Part shown: piece by piece, positions 27,868 to 36,267 of the stretch | Layout: every line of letters starts with the position of its first letter | How positions within the stretch are numbered: the first letter of the stretch is position 1 | NCBI RefSeq assembly: GCF_013371465.1 | Contig: NZ_JABWDU010000001.1 | Coordinates: 248,001 to 312,000, forward strand | DNA length: 64,000 nucleotides | Direction of reading: 5' to 3' | DNA from: Ensifer oleiphilus | Lineage (GTDB): Bacteria; Pseudomonadota; Alphaproteobacteria; Rhizobiales; Rhizobiaceae | The notes under the pieces: model-generated | Told to the model about the DNA's origin: nothing | Database searches by the model: none | Seen by the model: the letters and a program-made list of their open reading frames with translations, nothing else | Position numbers and translations under genes: made by a program

Positions 27868-27908
27868 AATGAAATGTGCAGGATTTGTCAATATGGAATA
27901 TTTGTTCG
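27868..27908 (-). promoter_or_regulatory. iolY promoter with IolR-like operator
   Basis: GGAA-TATTTG-TTCG at 27895-27908 fits the IolR motif with one mismatch. On the minus strand TTGACA (27891-27886) follows at once, then 16-17 nt and a weak TTTCAT. The block GTCAATAT(A/G)GAAT is shared with the iolC promoter. Confidence 0.6.
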
Positions 27909-28100
27909 AAAATGAGTTTGAGCGCGATAGAGGGATATTGCCCCGTGTTTCGGTCAATACAGCGCGACCCGGTCGCCTAAGATACGTTCGTTGGCGACCA
28001 GATGAATTTGTTAACGCATTTTTACCATGTTTCGTCGGAACATCCCCCATGGTTAACGAATCGCATCCGTATGCGCGGGCGAAACCGGAGTGATGTCAGC

Positions 28101-28907
28101 ATGTGCCGCTGGGCAGCCTATCGCGGGGAGCCGCTTTATCTCGAGGAACTGGTGACCTCTCCGGCGCACTCGCTGATCGAGCAGTCCCATTGCGCCACAC
28201 GGGCGAAGACGGCGACCAACGGCGACGGCTTCGGCATCGCCTGGTATGGCGACCATCCGGAACCTGGCCGCTACCGCGACATTCTTCCCGCCTGGTCCGA
28301 CTGCAACCTAAAAAGCATCGCCCGCCAGATCCGCTCGCCGCTGTTTCTGGCCCATGTGCGTGCGGCGACCGGCGGCGGCACGCGGCGGGACAATTGTCAT
28401 CCCTTCGTCTTCGGCCGCTGGTCCTTCATGCACAACGGCCAGATCGGCGATTTCGAGCATCTGCGCCGGCCGATGGAAAGCATGCTCGACAATGACCTTT
28501 ATTCTGCCCGCACCGGCACGACGGATTCCGAGCTTCTGTTCCTGCTCGCCATGCAGTTCGGGCTCGACCACGATCCGCTCGGTGCGATCGCCGAGGCGCT
28601 GGCCTTCATCGAACAGCTTGCCGCACATCTGGAGCGCCAGGTTCTGGTGCGGTTCACCGCCGCCTTTTCCGACGGCCACGATCTTTACGCGGTGCGCTAC
28701 GCCTCCGACTGGAAGGCGCCGACGCTCTATGCAGCCCCCATGGGCCCGAGCGGCGGCTACTGTCTCGTCTCCGAGCCGCTCAACGACGATGACAGCGCCT
28801 GGGTCGAAATCCCCGACGGCACAGCGGTGATTGTCGGCGAAAACGGTGTTGATGTGCGACTGTTTTCGACGCAGGGCGCGCCGGTGCGAAAGTATCGTAC
28901 GGCCTGA
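28101..28907 (+). CDS. Class II glutamine amidotransferase (YafJ/EgtC-like)
   Basis: A 268-residue Ntn-type amidohydrolase. After removal of Met1 the N-terminal Cys2 (MCRWAAYRGEP) is the expected nucleophile. NGDGFGIAWYG, LAHVRAATGG, NCHPFVFGRWSFMHNGQIGDF and TDSELLF are family motifs. The start at 28101 is required to expose that cysteine, although the frame is open from 28002. Members include EgtC of ergothioneine synthesis and YafJ. No egt genes are nearby, so the substrate is unassigned. It is divergent from iolY. Confidence 0.9.
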   Translation: MCRWAAYRGEPLYLEELVTSPAHSLIEQSHCATRAKTATNGDGFGIAWYGDHPEPGRYRDILPAWSDCNLKSIARQIRSPLFLAHVRAATGGGTRRDNCHPFVFGRWSFMHNGQIGDFEHLRRPMESMLDNDLYSARTGTTDSELLFLLAMQFGLDHDPLGAIAEALAFIEQLAAHLERQVLVRFTAAFSDGHDLYAVRYASDWKAPTLYAAPMGPSGGYCLVSEPLNDDDSAWVEIPDGTAVIVGENGVDVRLFSTQGAPVRKYRTA

Positions 28908-28962
28908 GCCGCCAGCATGTTTGGCGGATGAAGGCGACCGCATAGCTCGCGACGCTGCCACT

Positions 28963-29115
28963 GCCCCTCATCCGTTTGCCGCCACCTTCTCCCCGCAGGC
29001 GGGGAGAAGGGACATGCCGCACTCTCACCGAATCCAATAATCTGCTGCTGGCGCTTTGCTCGCGCGGGGCACGTGCCCTCGCCCCGCTGGCGGGGAGAGG
29101 GCTAGGGTGAGGGGC
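28963..29115. repeat. RIME-like two-palindrome element, copy C
   Basis: Same orientation as copy B, between the convergent amidotransferase and coaBC genes. It has a perfect 12-bp CCTTCTCCCCGC / GCGGGGAGAAGG at 28985-29010 and a near-perfect CCCTCGCCCCGC / GCGGGGAGAGGG at 29076-29101. It begins GCCCCTCATCCG and ends AGGGTGAGGGGC. Length is 153 bp. Confidence 0.85.
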
Positions 29116-29157
29116 TTTCTGTAAAAGGGCGTGAGGGGCCTCGCTAAAGCCAACAGA

Positions 29158-30378
29158 TCAACCCCGCTCTTTTCGCTCCAGCTCAGCCGCAATCAGCGCC
29201 GCCAACTTCTCCGCAACCGCGTCCTTGTCCATATCAGGCCAGTCGTCGTTGCCGGCGGCCGAGATCAGCTTCACCCGGTTGCGGTCTCCGCCCATGATGC
29301 CGGTCGCCGGTGACACGTCGTTGGCGAGGATATAGTCGGCGCCCTTGCGCTCAAGCTTGGAGCGGCCGTTGTCGGCGACGTTCTCCGTCTCGGCGGCAAA
29401 GCCGACGACCAGCGTCGGCCGGTCGGCATGGTGGCCGACGGTCTTGAGGATATCCGGGTTCTCGGCGAGTTGGAGCGGCGGCGGCGCTTCGCCGGGCTTC
29501 TTCTTGATCTTGTAGCCGGCGGCACTGGCCACGCGCCAGTCGGCGACGGCGGCAACCATGACCGCCACATCGGCGGGAAGGGCTGATAGCACCGCATCGC
29601 GCATTTCCTCGGCGCGCTCGACGCGGATCACTTTCACCCCAGCGGGGTCGGGGATCGTCACCGGACCGGACACCAGCGTCACGTCGGCACCGAGCCTGGC
29701 AAGGGCGGCGGCAATGGCGTGGCCCTGCTTGCCCGAGGAACGGTTGGCGATGTAGCGCACCGGATCGATCGGCTCATGCGTCGGGCCAGAGGTCACGATT
29801 GCCTTGCGGCCGGCAAGCGGTCTCGGACCGCCCGCAAACAGGCTTTCGACCGCAGCGACGATCGCCAGCGGCTCGCTCATGCGGCCTTCGCCGGCTTCGC
29901 CGCTTTCCGCCATTTCGCCGGCTTCCGGGCCGATGAAACGGATGCCGTCGGCGCCAAGCGTCGCGCGGTTGCGCCGGGTCGCCGGATGAGCCCACATCCT
30001 CGGGTTCATCGCCGGCGCGACCAGAACCGGGCGGTCGGTGGCAAGCAGGATCGTCGAAGCGAGATCGTCGGCATGACCGTTCGCCATCTTTGCCATCAGG
30101 TCGGCGGTGGCGGGCGCGACGACGATCAGATCGCATTCGCGCGCCAGCCGGATATGGCCGACATCCTGCTCGTCCTCGCGCGAAAACAGGTCGAGATAGA
30201 CATGAGAGGCCGAAAGTGCGCCGACGGCAAGCGGTGTGACGAACTGTTGAGCGCCTGACGTCATGACAGGGCGGACAATGGCGCCGCGCTCGCGCAGGCG
30301 CCGGATCAGATCCAGGCTCTTGTAGGCCGCAATGCCGCCGGAGATGATCAGGAGAATGCGCTTGCCCGACAGTGTCAT
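29158..30378 (-). CDS. coaBC: Bifunctional CoaBC (phosphopantothenoylcysteine decarboxylase / synthetase)
   Basis: Two consecutive steps of coenzyme A synthesis in one 406-residue flavoprotein. The N-terminal CoaC domain has IISGGIAAYKSLDLIRRL, the histidine region DVGHIRLARECD and the PAMNPRMW motif. The C-terminal CoaB domain has TSGPTHEPIDPVRYIANRSSGKQG and IKKKPGEAPP. The start at 30378 gives the family N-terminus MTLSGKRILLIISGG. The frame open to 30639 encodes an arginine-rich leader with no support. Confidence 0.95.
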   Translation of the reverse strand: MTLSGKRILLIISGGIAAYKSLDLIRRLRERGAIVRPVMTSGAQQFVTPLAVGALSASHVYLDLFSREDEQDVGHIRLARECDLIVVAPATADLMAKMANGHADDLASTILLATDRPVLVAPAMNPRMWAHPATRRNRATLGADGIRFIGPEAGEMAESGEAGEGRMSEPLAIVAAVESLFAGGPRPLAGRKAIVTSGPTHEPIDPVRYIANRSSGKQGHAIAAALARLGADVTLVSGPVTIPDPAGVKVIRVERAEEMRDAVLSALPADVAVMVAAVADWRVASAAGYKIKKKPGEAPPPLQLAENPDILKTVGHHADRPTLVVGFAAETENVADNGRSKLERKGADYILANDVSPATGIMGGDRNRVKLISAAGNDDWPDMDKDAVAEKLAALIAAELERKERG

Positions 30379-31133
30379 CGCGTCCCGGCCTTTCGGCCGC
30401 CTTCTTCTCCAGCGCTTTGCGCCGGTCCAGCCATGTTGTTCGACAGCGTCCTTCCAGCAGGTTTGCCGATGAAGAATGCGGTTCGCGGCGACCCTACTTG
30501 AGCGTTTCATCGGGCGCAATGCACCGGGCCGGCACGCCGCGCACGCGCACATTTCCAGCGGTAAGGTCGGAGCGGCAACACCCGGATCGCAAACCCCGCC
30601 CGGCGAGGAAAGCCGTCTGCGGTGGAACCGGTTCGGCATCGCGAAGCCGCCAGAAAATCGCGCCTGGTGATCGCTGCGCTTAGGCCACCCCTTTCAGGGA
30701 AGCGATTGTCCCTTGGTATCCGCCGACCGAAGGCGCATACTCTTTTTCATCATCGGCCGATCGTTCGGGCGTCGATGACTGGGAGATCGTTGCGCTTTCG
30801 CCCCAACCGAGGAGATCGCGGCATGTACCCGGTCGACGGATTTCGAGGGCGGCCAATTCTTCCGACAGAGTTTCCGATGATCGAGGACGTCTTTCGAGAT
30901 GTCGTGCGGGTCCGCTATCCAGCACTGGAGCGTGACGAGCTTGAGACGCTTCTGTCCCGACTTTCGGATTTGCATCGGAGTGGTTCTAAAGATCGGGCGC
31001 GTTGCGTCCAGTAGTTCCCCATCCTTGAAGACAGCTGCCGCCGACAACCGAACGGATAACAAAATTGCACGCAGGTGATCGCGTGGCCTGAGCCTTCATG
31101 GGCGACGGGCAGTCAGACACCAGGGAGAATGCC
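30379..31133. other. Gene-poor stretch between coaBC and a 40-residue membrane protein gene
   Basis: About 750 nt with no recognised gene. The only candidate is a 63-codon frame at 30823-31014 with a good ribosome-binding site. Other open frames here are arginine-rich and look like chance. No strong terminator or promoter was identified. Confidence 0.6.
30823..31014 (+). CDS. Possible small protein, 63 residues
   Basis: A short open frame starting MYPVDGFRGRPILPTEFP and ending in a helix-like, charged stretch (RYPALERDELETLLSRLSDL). GAGGAG lies 9 nt before the ATG. No family is recognised, and it could be a remnant of a longer gene. The ribosome-binding site and residue composition are the only support. 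Confidence 0.33.
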   Translation: MYPVDGFRGRPILPTEFPMIEDVFRDVVRVRYPALERDELETLLSRLSDLHRSGSKDRARCVQ

Positions 31134-31256
31134 ATGTTTCACACGCTTGCTTCGCACTTTCGTCGCTACGACTACACGCTTGCCGCCATCAAGGCATCGC
31201 TCGTGCTTGCCCTGCTGATGATCGCGCTGATGACGCTCAACGGTCTCGTCTGGTAG
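31134..31256 (+). CDS. Small single-pass membrane protein, 40 residues
   Basis: A short frame encoding a basic, aromatic N-terminus (MFHTLASHFRRYDYTLAAIK) followed by one hydrophobic segment (ASLVLALLMIALMTLNGLVW) that runs to the C-terminus. GGGAG lies 8 nt before the ATG. The layout fits a small inner-membrane protein with its N-terminus in the cytoplasm. It could be a regulatory micropeptide or stress protein. No family is recognised. Confidence 0.6.
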   Translation: MFHTLASHFRRYDYTLAAIKASLVLALLMIALMTLNGLVW

Positions 31257-31442
31257 ATCCGCGCGATCGCTCCGGAGTGACGGCAATGACCCGCCCTGGC
31301 CACTTCACGGCATCGCCGCCTTGAAGAAGACACGAACAGTGCTATCTTCACGGCGATAGCAATCGCCAAAGGATACAAGCATCGATGGATTTCCACCTGA
31401 CAGCAAAGCTCGCTCTTTTTGCCATCAGGGACATCCGTATCC

Positions 31443-33056
31443 ATGCCTGTTTCGATCTCGCTCTCCCATCTCACCTGGTCCACGCCTGACGGTCGCAGCC
31501 TCTTTTCCGACCTGAACCTGACCTTCGGCCCGGGCCGCTCCGGCCTTGTCGGGCGCAATGGCGTCGGCAAAAGCACGCTCCTGAAGCTGATTGCCGGATC
31601 GCTGCAGCCGCAGGCCGGAACAGTCTCGGTCGACGGCAGCCTCGGCATCCTGCGCCAGACGGTGCAGGTCGGCGAAGAGAAGACCGTTGCCGACCTCTTC
31701 GGCATTGCCGATGCGTTGACGCTTCTCGATCGTGCGGAGGAAGGCACGGCCAGCATCGACGAGCTGTCGATAGCCGACTGGACGCTGGAGGCGCGACTGG
31801 CCGAGGCTCTCGCGCGCCTCGGACTTGAGGCAGAGGCACGCACGCCGCTCTCGTCGCTATCAGGCGGACAACTGACCCGCGCCAAGCTGGCGGCATTGGT
31901 CTTTGCCGATCCCGATTTCATCCTGCTCGATGAACCCACCAACAATCTCGATCGCGCCGGGCGGGTAGCGGTGATCGAGCTGATGGCGAACTGGCGCGGC
32001 GGCGCCATCGTCGTCAGCCATGATCGCGCGTTGCTCGACAGGATGGATACGATCGTCGAACTCACCTCTCTCGGCGCCACCAGTTACGGCGGCAACTGGA
32101 GCCTCTATCGCGAGCGCAAGGCGATCGAGCTCGCCTCCGCTCGCCGCGATCTCGCCGATGCCGAACGACGCCTTGCCGAGGTCGACCGTAAGACGCAGGC
32201 GATTGCCGAACGCAAGGCCCGCAAGGACAGCGCCGGGCGCCGGAAGCGCGCCCAGGGCGACGAGCCGCTGCTGCTGCTCGATGCCCGCAAGGAGCGCAGC
32301 GAAAAGACCGGCGGCGACAATGCGCGCCTTGCCGAACGCCGGCGCGACCAGGCGCTCGGCGATCTCACGGCTGCCCGCGACCGCATCGAAATCCTGCAGC
32401 CGTTTTCGGTGCGGCTGCCTTCGACCGGACTGCCGCCCGGCCGCGTTGTCCTGCAGGTGGACAAAGTCAGCGCCGGCTACATCCCGGGCCATCCGGTGCT
32501 CGCCGATCTGTCCCTGACGATATCAGGGCCGGAACGGGTAGCGATCACCGGCCGCAACGGTTCGGGCAAGACGACGTTTTTGTCGCTGCTCACCGGCACG
32601 CTTACGCCCTGGTCGGGGAATGTCCGGGGCCTGGCGGACTTCGCCATGCTGGACCAGCAGGTAACTCTGCTCGATCCAGAACTATCGATCCGCGACAATT
32701 TCCGTCGGCTCAATCCGGAAGCCGGCGAAAATGCCTGCCGGGCGGCGCTCGCGCGCTTCATGTTCCGCGCGGACGCGGCGCTTCAGCGCGTCTCCAGTCT
32801 CAGCGGTGGCCAGATGCTGCGCGCGGGGCTTGCCTGCGTGCTCGGTGGCGACAGCCCACCGCCGCTTCTGATCCTCGACGAACCGACCAACCATCTCGAT
32901 ATCGAATCCATTGAGGCGGTGGAGGCGGGGCTGCGGGCCCTCGATGGGGCGCTCATCGTTGTCAGCCACGACGAGGCGTTTCTGGAGGCCGTCGGGATCA
33001 CGCGTCGGATCGATCTGTCCGAGCTGTTGGACGGCCGCCGCGCCGCCGCTTGCTAG
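31443..33056 (+). CDS. ABC-F family ATPase (duplicated ATP-binding cassette)
   Basis: A 537-residue soluble protein with two ABC cassettes and no membrane segment. Cassette 1 has GRNGVGKST, LSGGQLTRAKLAAL and FILLDEPTNNLD. Cassette 2 has GRNGSGKTT, LSGGQMLRAGLACVL and LLILDEPTNHLD. The linker (about residues 215-330) is charged and helical, as in ABC-F translation factors that act on the ribosome. The ATG at 31443 gives MPVSISLSHLTWSTPDG. A TTG 24 nt upstream is less likely. Specific role (translation factor or antibiotic protection) is not predictable. Confidence 0.92.
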   Translation: MPVSISLSHLTWSTPDGRSLFSDLNLTFGPGRSGLVGRNGVGKSTLLKLIAGSLQPQAGTVSVDGSLGILRQTVQVGEEKTVADLFGIADALTLLDRAEEGTASIDELSIADWTLEARLAEALARLGLEAEARTPLSSLSGGQLTRAKLAALVFADPDFILLDEPTNNLDRAGRVAVIELMANWRGGAIVVSHDRALLDRMDTIVELTSLGATSYGGNWSLYRERKAIELASARRDLADAERRLAEVDRKTQAIAERKARKDSAGRRKRAQGDEPLLLLDARKERSEKTGGDNARLAERRRDQALGDLTAARDRIEILQPFSVRLPSTGLPPGRVVLQVDKVSAGYIPGHPVLADLSLTISGPERVAITGRNGSGKTTFLSLLTGTLTPWSGNVRGLADFAMLDQQVTLLDPELSIRDNFRRLNPEAGENACRAALARFMFRADAALQRVSSLSGGQMLRAGLACVLGGDSPPPLLILDEPTNHLDIESIEAVEAGLRALDGALIVVSHDEAFLEAVGITRRIDLSELLDGRRAAAC

Positions 33057-33092
33057 CGGGCTCGGTTTCGCGCGGCACGCGGATGTCGGGCG

Positions 33093-33995
33093 CTATTGCG
33101 CCCATTTGACGTCGCCGGTAAAGGCGATCGTCAGCCAGCGGTCGCGCCCGGCTTCGCCAATTTCTTCGCCGATCTCGGCGCGGATCGCATCGAGGCTCGC
33201 AAGCGTCCCAAATTTGGTTTCAGCCGATCCGATCAGGTAGATCTCGATCAGTCGGGCACGCCCGACCTTGGCGACGTAGGTGCGATAATCGGCAAAGCCG
33301 TGGCGGCTGGCAGCGCCGCGGGCGGCCTCGCGCACCTTTTCGTCCAGCTCGACCGGCGCCACGAGGAAGATGTCCTTCAATGCGGCATAGACCGTCTTCA
33401 GCGGCAGCGGGATCAGGCACAGCGTCAGAACCACCAGGATCGCCGGGTCGGCATAGGGCGTCCAGCTTTCGTAAGCGGTCCCTTCCAGCGTTGCCGCGAC
33501 GACGAAGGCGACGAGCAGGGCCGCGGTTATCGTGCCCGACATCGCCCAGGCGCGCACGTCGAGCGCCAGGAATTCGGAGCCGATCATGCGGTTCGCCCGC
33601 CGCCCGTAGAAGAACATCACGACGCAGATGACGACGACGACAGCGGCATAGGCGATTGCCCAGTCGAAGGCGAGTTCGCGCCCGCCCGTCAGCAGTGAGC
33701 CGACCGCGTTGATCAGCGCGTAGAAGGAAAGCGTGGCGAGCAGGCCGGCGTTGAGCAGCAGCACCATCGGCTCGATATGCCAGAACCCCATCTGAAAGCG
33801 GCTGCTTTCCCTCGGGATCAGCCGCGTCACACCGAGCGCCAGCAGCGTCATGGCGGCGTCGACGGCGGAAAACACCCCGTCGAACACGATCGATACCGAT
33901 CCGGACAAGAGGCCGAAGAGCACGCCTGTCGCACCGACGACGATGGTTGCAGCGATCGATCGCTTGAGGACTATTTGTTCGGTGGCGGCGGTCAT
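33093..33995 (-). CDS. Cation diffusion facilitator (metal efflux) protein
   Basis: Inner-membrane proton-coupled metal exporter of 300 residues. It has six predicted membrane segments, acidic residues in segment 2 (FDGVFSAVDAAMTLLALG) and segment 5 (YADPAILVVLTLCLIPL), and a cytoplasmic C-terminal domain (ASRHGFADYRTYVAKVGRARLIEIYLIG). Metal (Zn, Fe, Co, Mn) cannot be told from sequence. The start at 33995 gives MTAATEQIVLKRSIAATIVV. The longer frame from 34070 adds a His/Arg-rich leader without support. It is convergent with the ABC-F gene. Confidence 0.85.
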   Translation of the reverse strand: MTAATEQIVLKRSIAATIVVGATGVLFGLLSGSVSIVFDGVFSAVDAAMTLLALGVTRLIPRESSRFQMGFWHIEPMVLLLNAGLLATLSFYALINAVGSLLTGGRELAFDWAIAYAAVVVVICVVMFFYGRRANRMIGSEFLALDVRAWAMSGTITAALLVAFVVAATLEGTAYESWTPYADPAILVVLTLCLIPLPLKTVYAALKDIFLVAPVELDEKVREAARGAASRHGFADYRTYVAKVGRARLIEIYLIGSAETKFGTLASLDAIRAEIGEEIGEAGRDRWLTIAFTGDVKWAQ

Positions 33996-34230
33996 GATCT
34001 TGTATTCACTCCTGTTTCGACGCGGTGCGTAGGCGGTGCCGGTGACGAAATGGTGACGATGATCACTCAAGTTGCGGGATGGTAGCGTTTGGCGTAAGCA
34101 AGCGAAAGCGACAGGAGCGCTCTCTTGCGGTGATGGTGTGAGGCACCCGCCGGCGAACGGAGGCTGGGTAGAGCAGCGAGCCTGGACGGGGCGTTGCTGC
34201 GGGTGTCAGGCCGCGGGAGCCGGCCTCGCC

Positions 34231-35499
34231 TTACGCAAGTTGACCGAGCCGCATGAGATCCCCGCCCAGGGCGCCGCGATCGACCGTGCCTGTACGGGCC
34301 GCCTGCGGGCGTGGCGGCGGCATGGAGTGGCCGATCGCAAACAGGAGCGCACTTGCCGCCGAGAACAGCGCGAACAACAGGAACATGCCGGCGCCGCCGA
34401 TCGCGCCGAGCGCGAGGCCGCCGATGAGCGGGCCAAGAAAATTGCCGACCGACGACAGGGAATGCGCGCCGAAATAGGTGCCGCGATTGCCGGCATCGGA
34501 GATGCCATCGACCAGTACATATTCCGAGGGCACGACCAGCACCTCGCCGATGGTGAAGAGGATCATCGAAGCGACGAGCATTTCCATCCCTGACGAAGCT
34601 GCAAAGCCGATTTCACCCAGCAGGAACAGCAGGCAACCGAACGAAAGCGCCTTGAGCGCACCGATCCGCTCAATGACGAAGCGGGCGGGCGTGCTGGCGA
34701 TCAGCACCGTCGCGGCATTGGTGGACACCAGCAGCGCGAAGAGCGTGACGCCATCTTCGAAACCGGTGTTGAGATATTGCGACAGGGTCACCGACCACTG
34801 ACCGTGTACGGCGAGAAGCAGGGTGCCGCCGATGACGAAGAACACCAGTCGTCGGTCGCGCAAGGCGGCAACAAGCCCGCGCCAGCCACCGGTCGCCTGT
34901 GATGCCGCAGCAGTCTCTGTCGCTGGCCGGTCGCTCGCGTCGGGAACGGTGACGAACAGCACGAGGCCGAAGGCCGCATGCATCAGGCCGGCAAGGACGA
35001 ACAGCGTCGCATAGGCAGCACCGATCCAGACGCCGATCAGCGGCCCGACGGCCCAGCCGGCATTGATGGCGAGATAGCGCCAGGAAAAGACCCGCAGCCG
35101 TAGGTGCGGCGGTGCGGTGTCGCTCATCAAGGCGCGCGAAACCGGCTCGTAGACAGCGGCTGCGACCGCAGAGACGACATGCGCCAGCGCGAAGGCGGCG
35201 ATCGATTGTGCCAGTCCGAGCCCGGCCAGCGCCAGTCCGGCCATGCACAATGCCGCGGTCAGCACACCCTTTCGACCGATGCGGTCGGACAGGGTTCCGG
35301 CAAACGGGCTGACCATCGCGCCGACGAGCGGGCCGGCACCGATCAGGGCACCAATGCCGGCCGGGCTCAGCCCGAAATCCTTCTGCAGGCGGATCGCCAG
35401 GAACGTCAGGCTCATGCCCTTGGCGATCGTCACAACGCCGGAGCCGGCGATGAGGAGCAGCGCAATCAGGCGACCCGTACGTTCGGAATAGGCATTCAT
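34231..35499 (-). CDS. MFS transporter
   Basis: Inner-membrane major facilitator of 422 residues with 12 hydrophobic segments. The loop after segment 2 reads FAGTLSDRIGRKGVLTAAL, the MFS motif A. The second half has GEVLVVPSEYVLVDGISDAGNRGTYFGAHSLSSVGNFLGPLIGG, typical of drug or sugar efflux proteins. The start at 35499 gives MNAYSERTGRLIALLLIAGSG. The open frame extends to 35661 but the added residues are Arg/His-rich. The substrate is unknown. No regulator is adjacent. Confidence 0.88.
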   Translation of the reverse strand: MNAYSERTGRLIALLLIAGSGVVTIAKGMSLTFLAIRLQKDFGLSPAGIGALIGAGPLVGAMVSPFAGTLSDRIGRKGVLTAALCMAGLALAGLGLAQSIAAFALAHVVSAVAAAVYEPVSRALMSDTAPPHLRLRVFSWRYLAINAGWAVGPLIGVWIGAAYATLFVLAGLMHAAFGLVLFVTVPDASDRPATETAAASQATGGWRGLVAALRDRRLVFFVIGGTLLLAVHGQWSVTLSQYLNTGFEDGVTLFALLVSTNAATVLIASTPARFVIERIGALKALSFGCLLFLLGEIGFAASSGMEMLVASMILFTIGEVLVVPSEYVLVDGISDAGNRGTYFGAHSLSSVGNFLGPLIGGLALGAIGGAGMFLLFALFSAASALLFAIGHSMPPPRPQAARTGTVDRGALGGDLMRLGQLA

Positions 35500-35782
35500 C
35501 GCAGACACTCGCAGGCTGGAAGCCGCCGATGTTCGGTGACGAACGCCGACGGGAGGGAAGGGAAACTCGTTTGCGCGAATACACCTATCGCGTGTGCGCG
35601 ACAAGGGGTGTGATTGTGGACCAATCGTCCATCGACCAGCGTGGATGGTGTGTGCGAGCACCCGTTTGCGCGCTTGCCATCCCGGTTCGCCGCGCGGGCC
35701 GCTTCAACGGCGGCCTTTCTGATTGTGGTCGTGGCAGGCGTGTCGGGCGATGGAGCGAGTGTTTGTCGGCACCCGGCAACGG

Positions 35783-36253
35783 TCAGTCGTTTTTCATCCT
35801 GTGCTGCCATGCCGCATAGAGCGGTGTCGCTTCGGTGTCATCGAGCGGTACATGGCGGAAGCGCATGGCCTGCTCGCCCAACGGTCTCGCCAGTTCGGCA
35901 TAGGTCGCCGCCGTCGATAGACCATATGGGTCGGCGTCGGCATTCGAGTGGGCGTAGGCGATCTCTGTGATGCCGGCCATGCGCATGGCGGCAAGGCACA
36001 TCGGGCAGGGCTGGCCGCTGGCATAGATCGCGACGCCCTCAAGGCGCGGAGAGCCGAGGCGCTGTGCTGCCAGCCGAAGCGCGTTCATCTCGGCATGCGA
36101 TGTCGGATCGCCGGTCTCAAGCATCTCATTGACGCCGCTGGCGATCACTTCGCCATTGTGAACGGCGACCGCGCCGAACGGACGGCCGCCGTTTGCGATG
36201 TTGGCGCGGGCAAGGGCGACAGCCTCGCGGAGAAAGCGCTTTTCCTGGTCCAT
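35783..36253 (-). CDS. Nucleoside deaminase (cytidine/guanine deaminase superfamily)
   Basis: Zinc deaminase of 156 residues. Active-site motifs are HAE (His53, Glu55) and PCPMC (Cys83, Cys86). The RPFGAVAVHNGEVI and EMLETGDPTSHAEMNALR stretches resemble guanine-deaminase and GuaD-like enzymes more than tRNA-adenosine deaminase TadA. The start has TTCAGGAGGGG upstream. It follows the ankyrin gene by 14 nt, so they are probably co-transcribed. The true base (guanine, cytosine or other) is not fixed by sequence. Confidence 0.88.
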   Translation of the reverse strand: MDQEKRFLREAVALARANIANGGRPFGAVAVHNGEVIASGVNEMLETGDPTSHAEMNALRLAAQRLGSPRLEGVAIYASGQPCPMCLAAMRMAGITEIAYAHSNADADPYGLSTAATYAELARPLGEQAMRFRHVPLDDTEATPLYAAWQHRMKND

Positions 36254-36267
36254 GTCCCCTCCTGAAG

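Noticed and set aside
28011-28025. CtrA site TTAA-N7-TTAC before the class II amidotransferase
   Set aside because: The spacing is right but the second half deviates from TTAA. With a single imperfect site the evidence is too weak.
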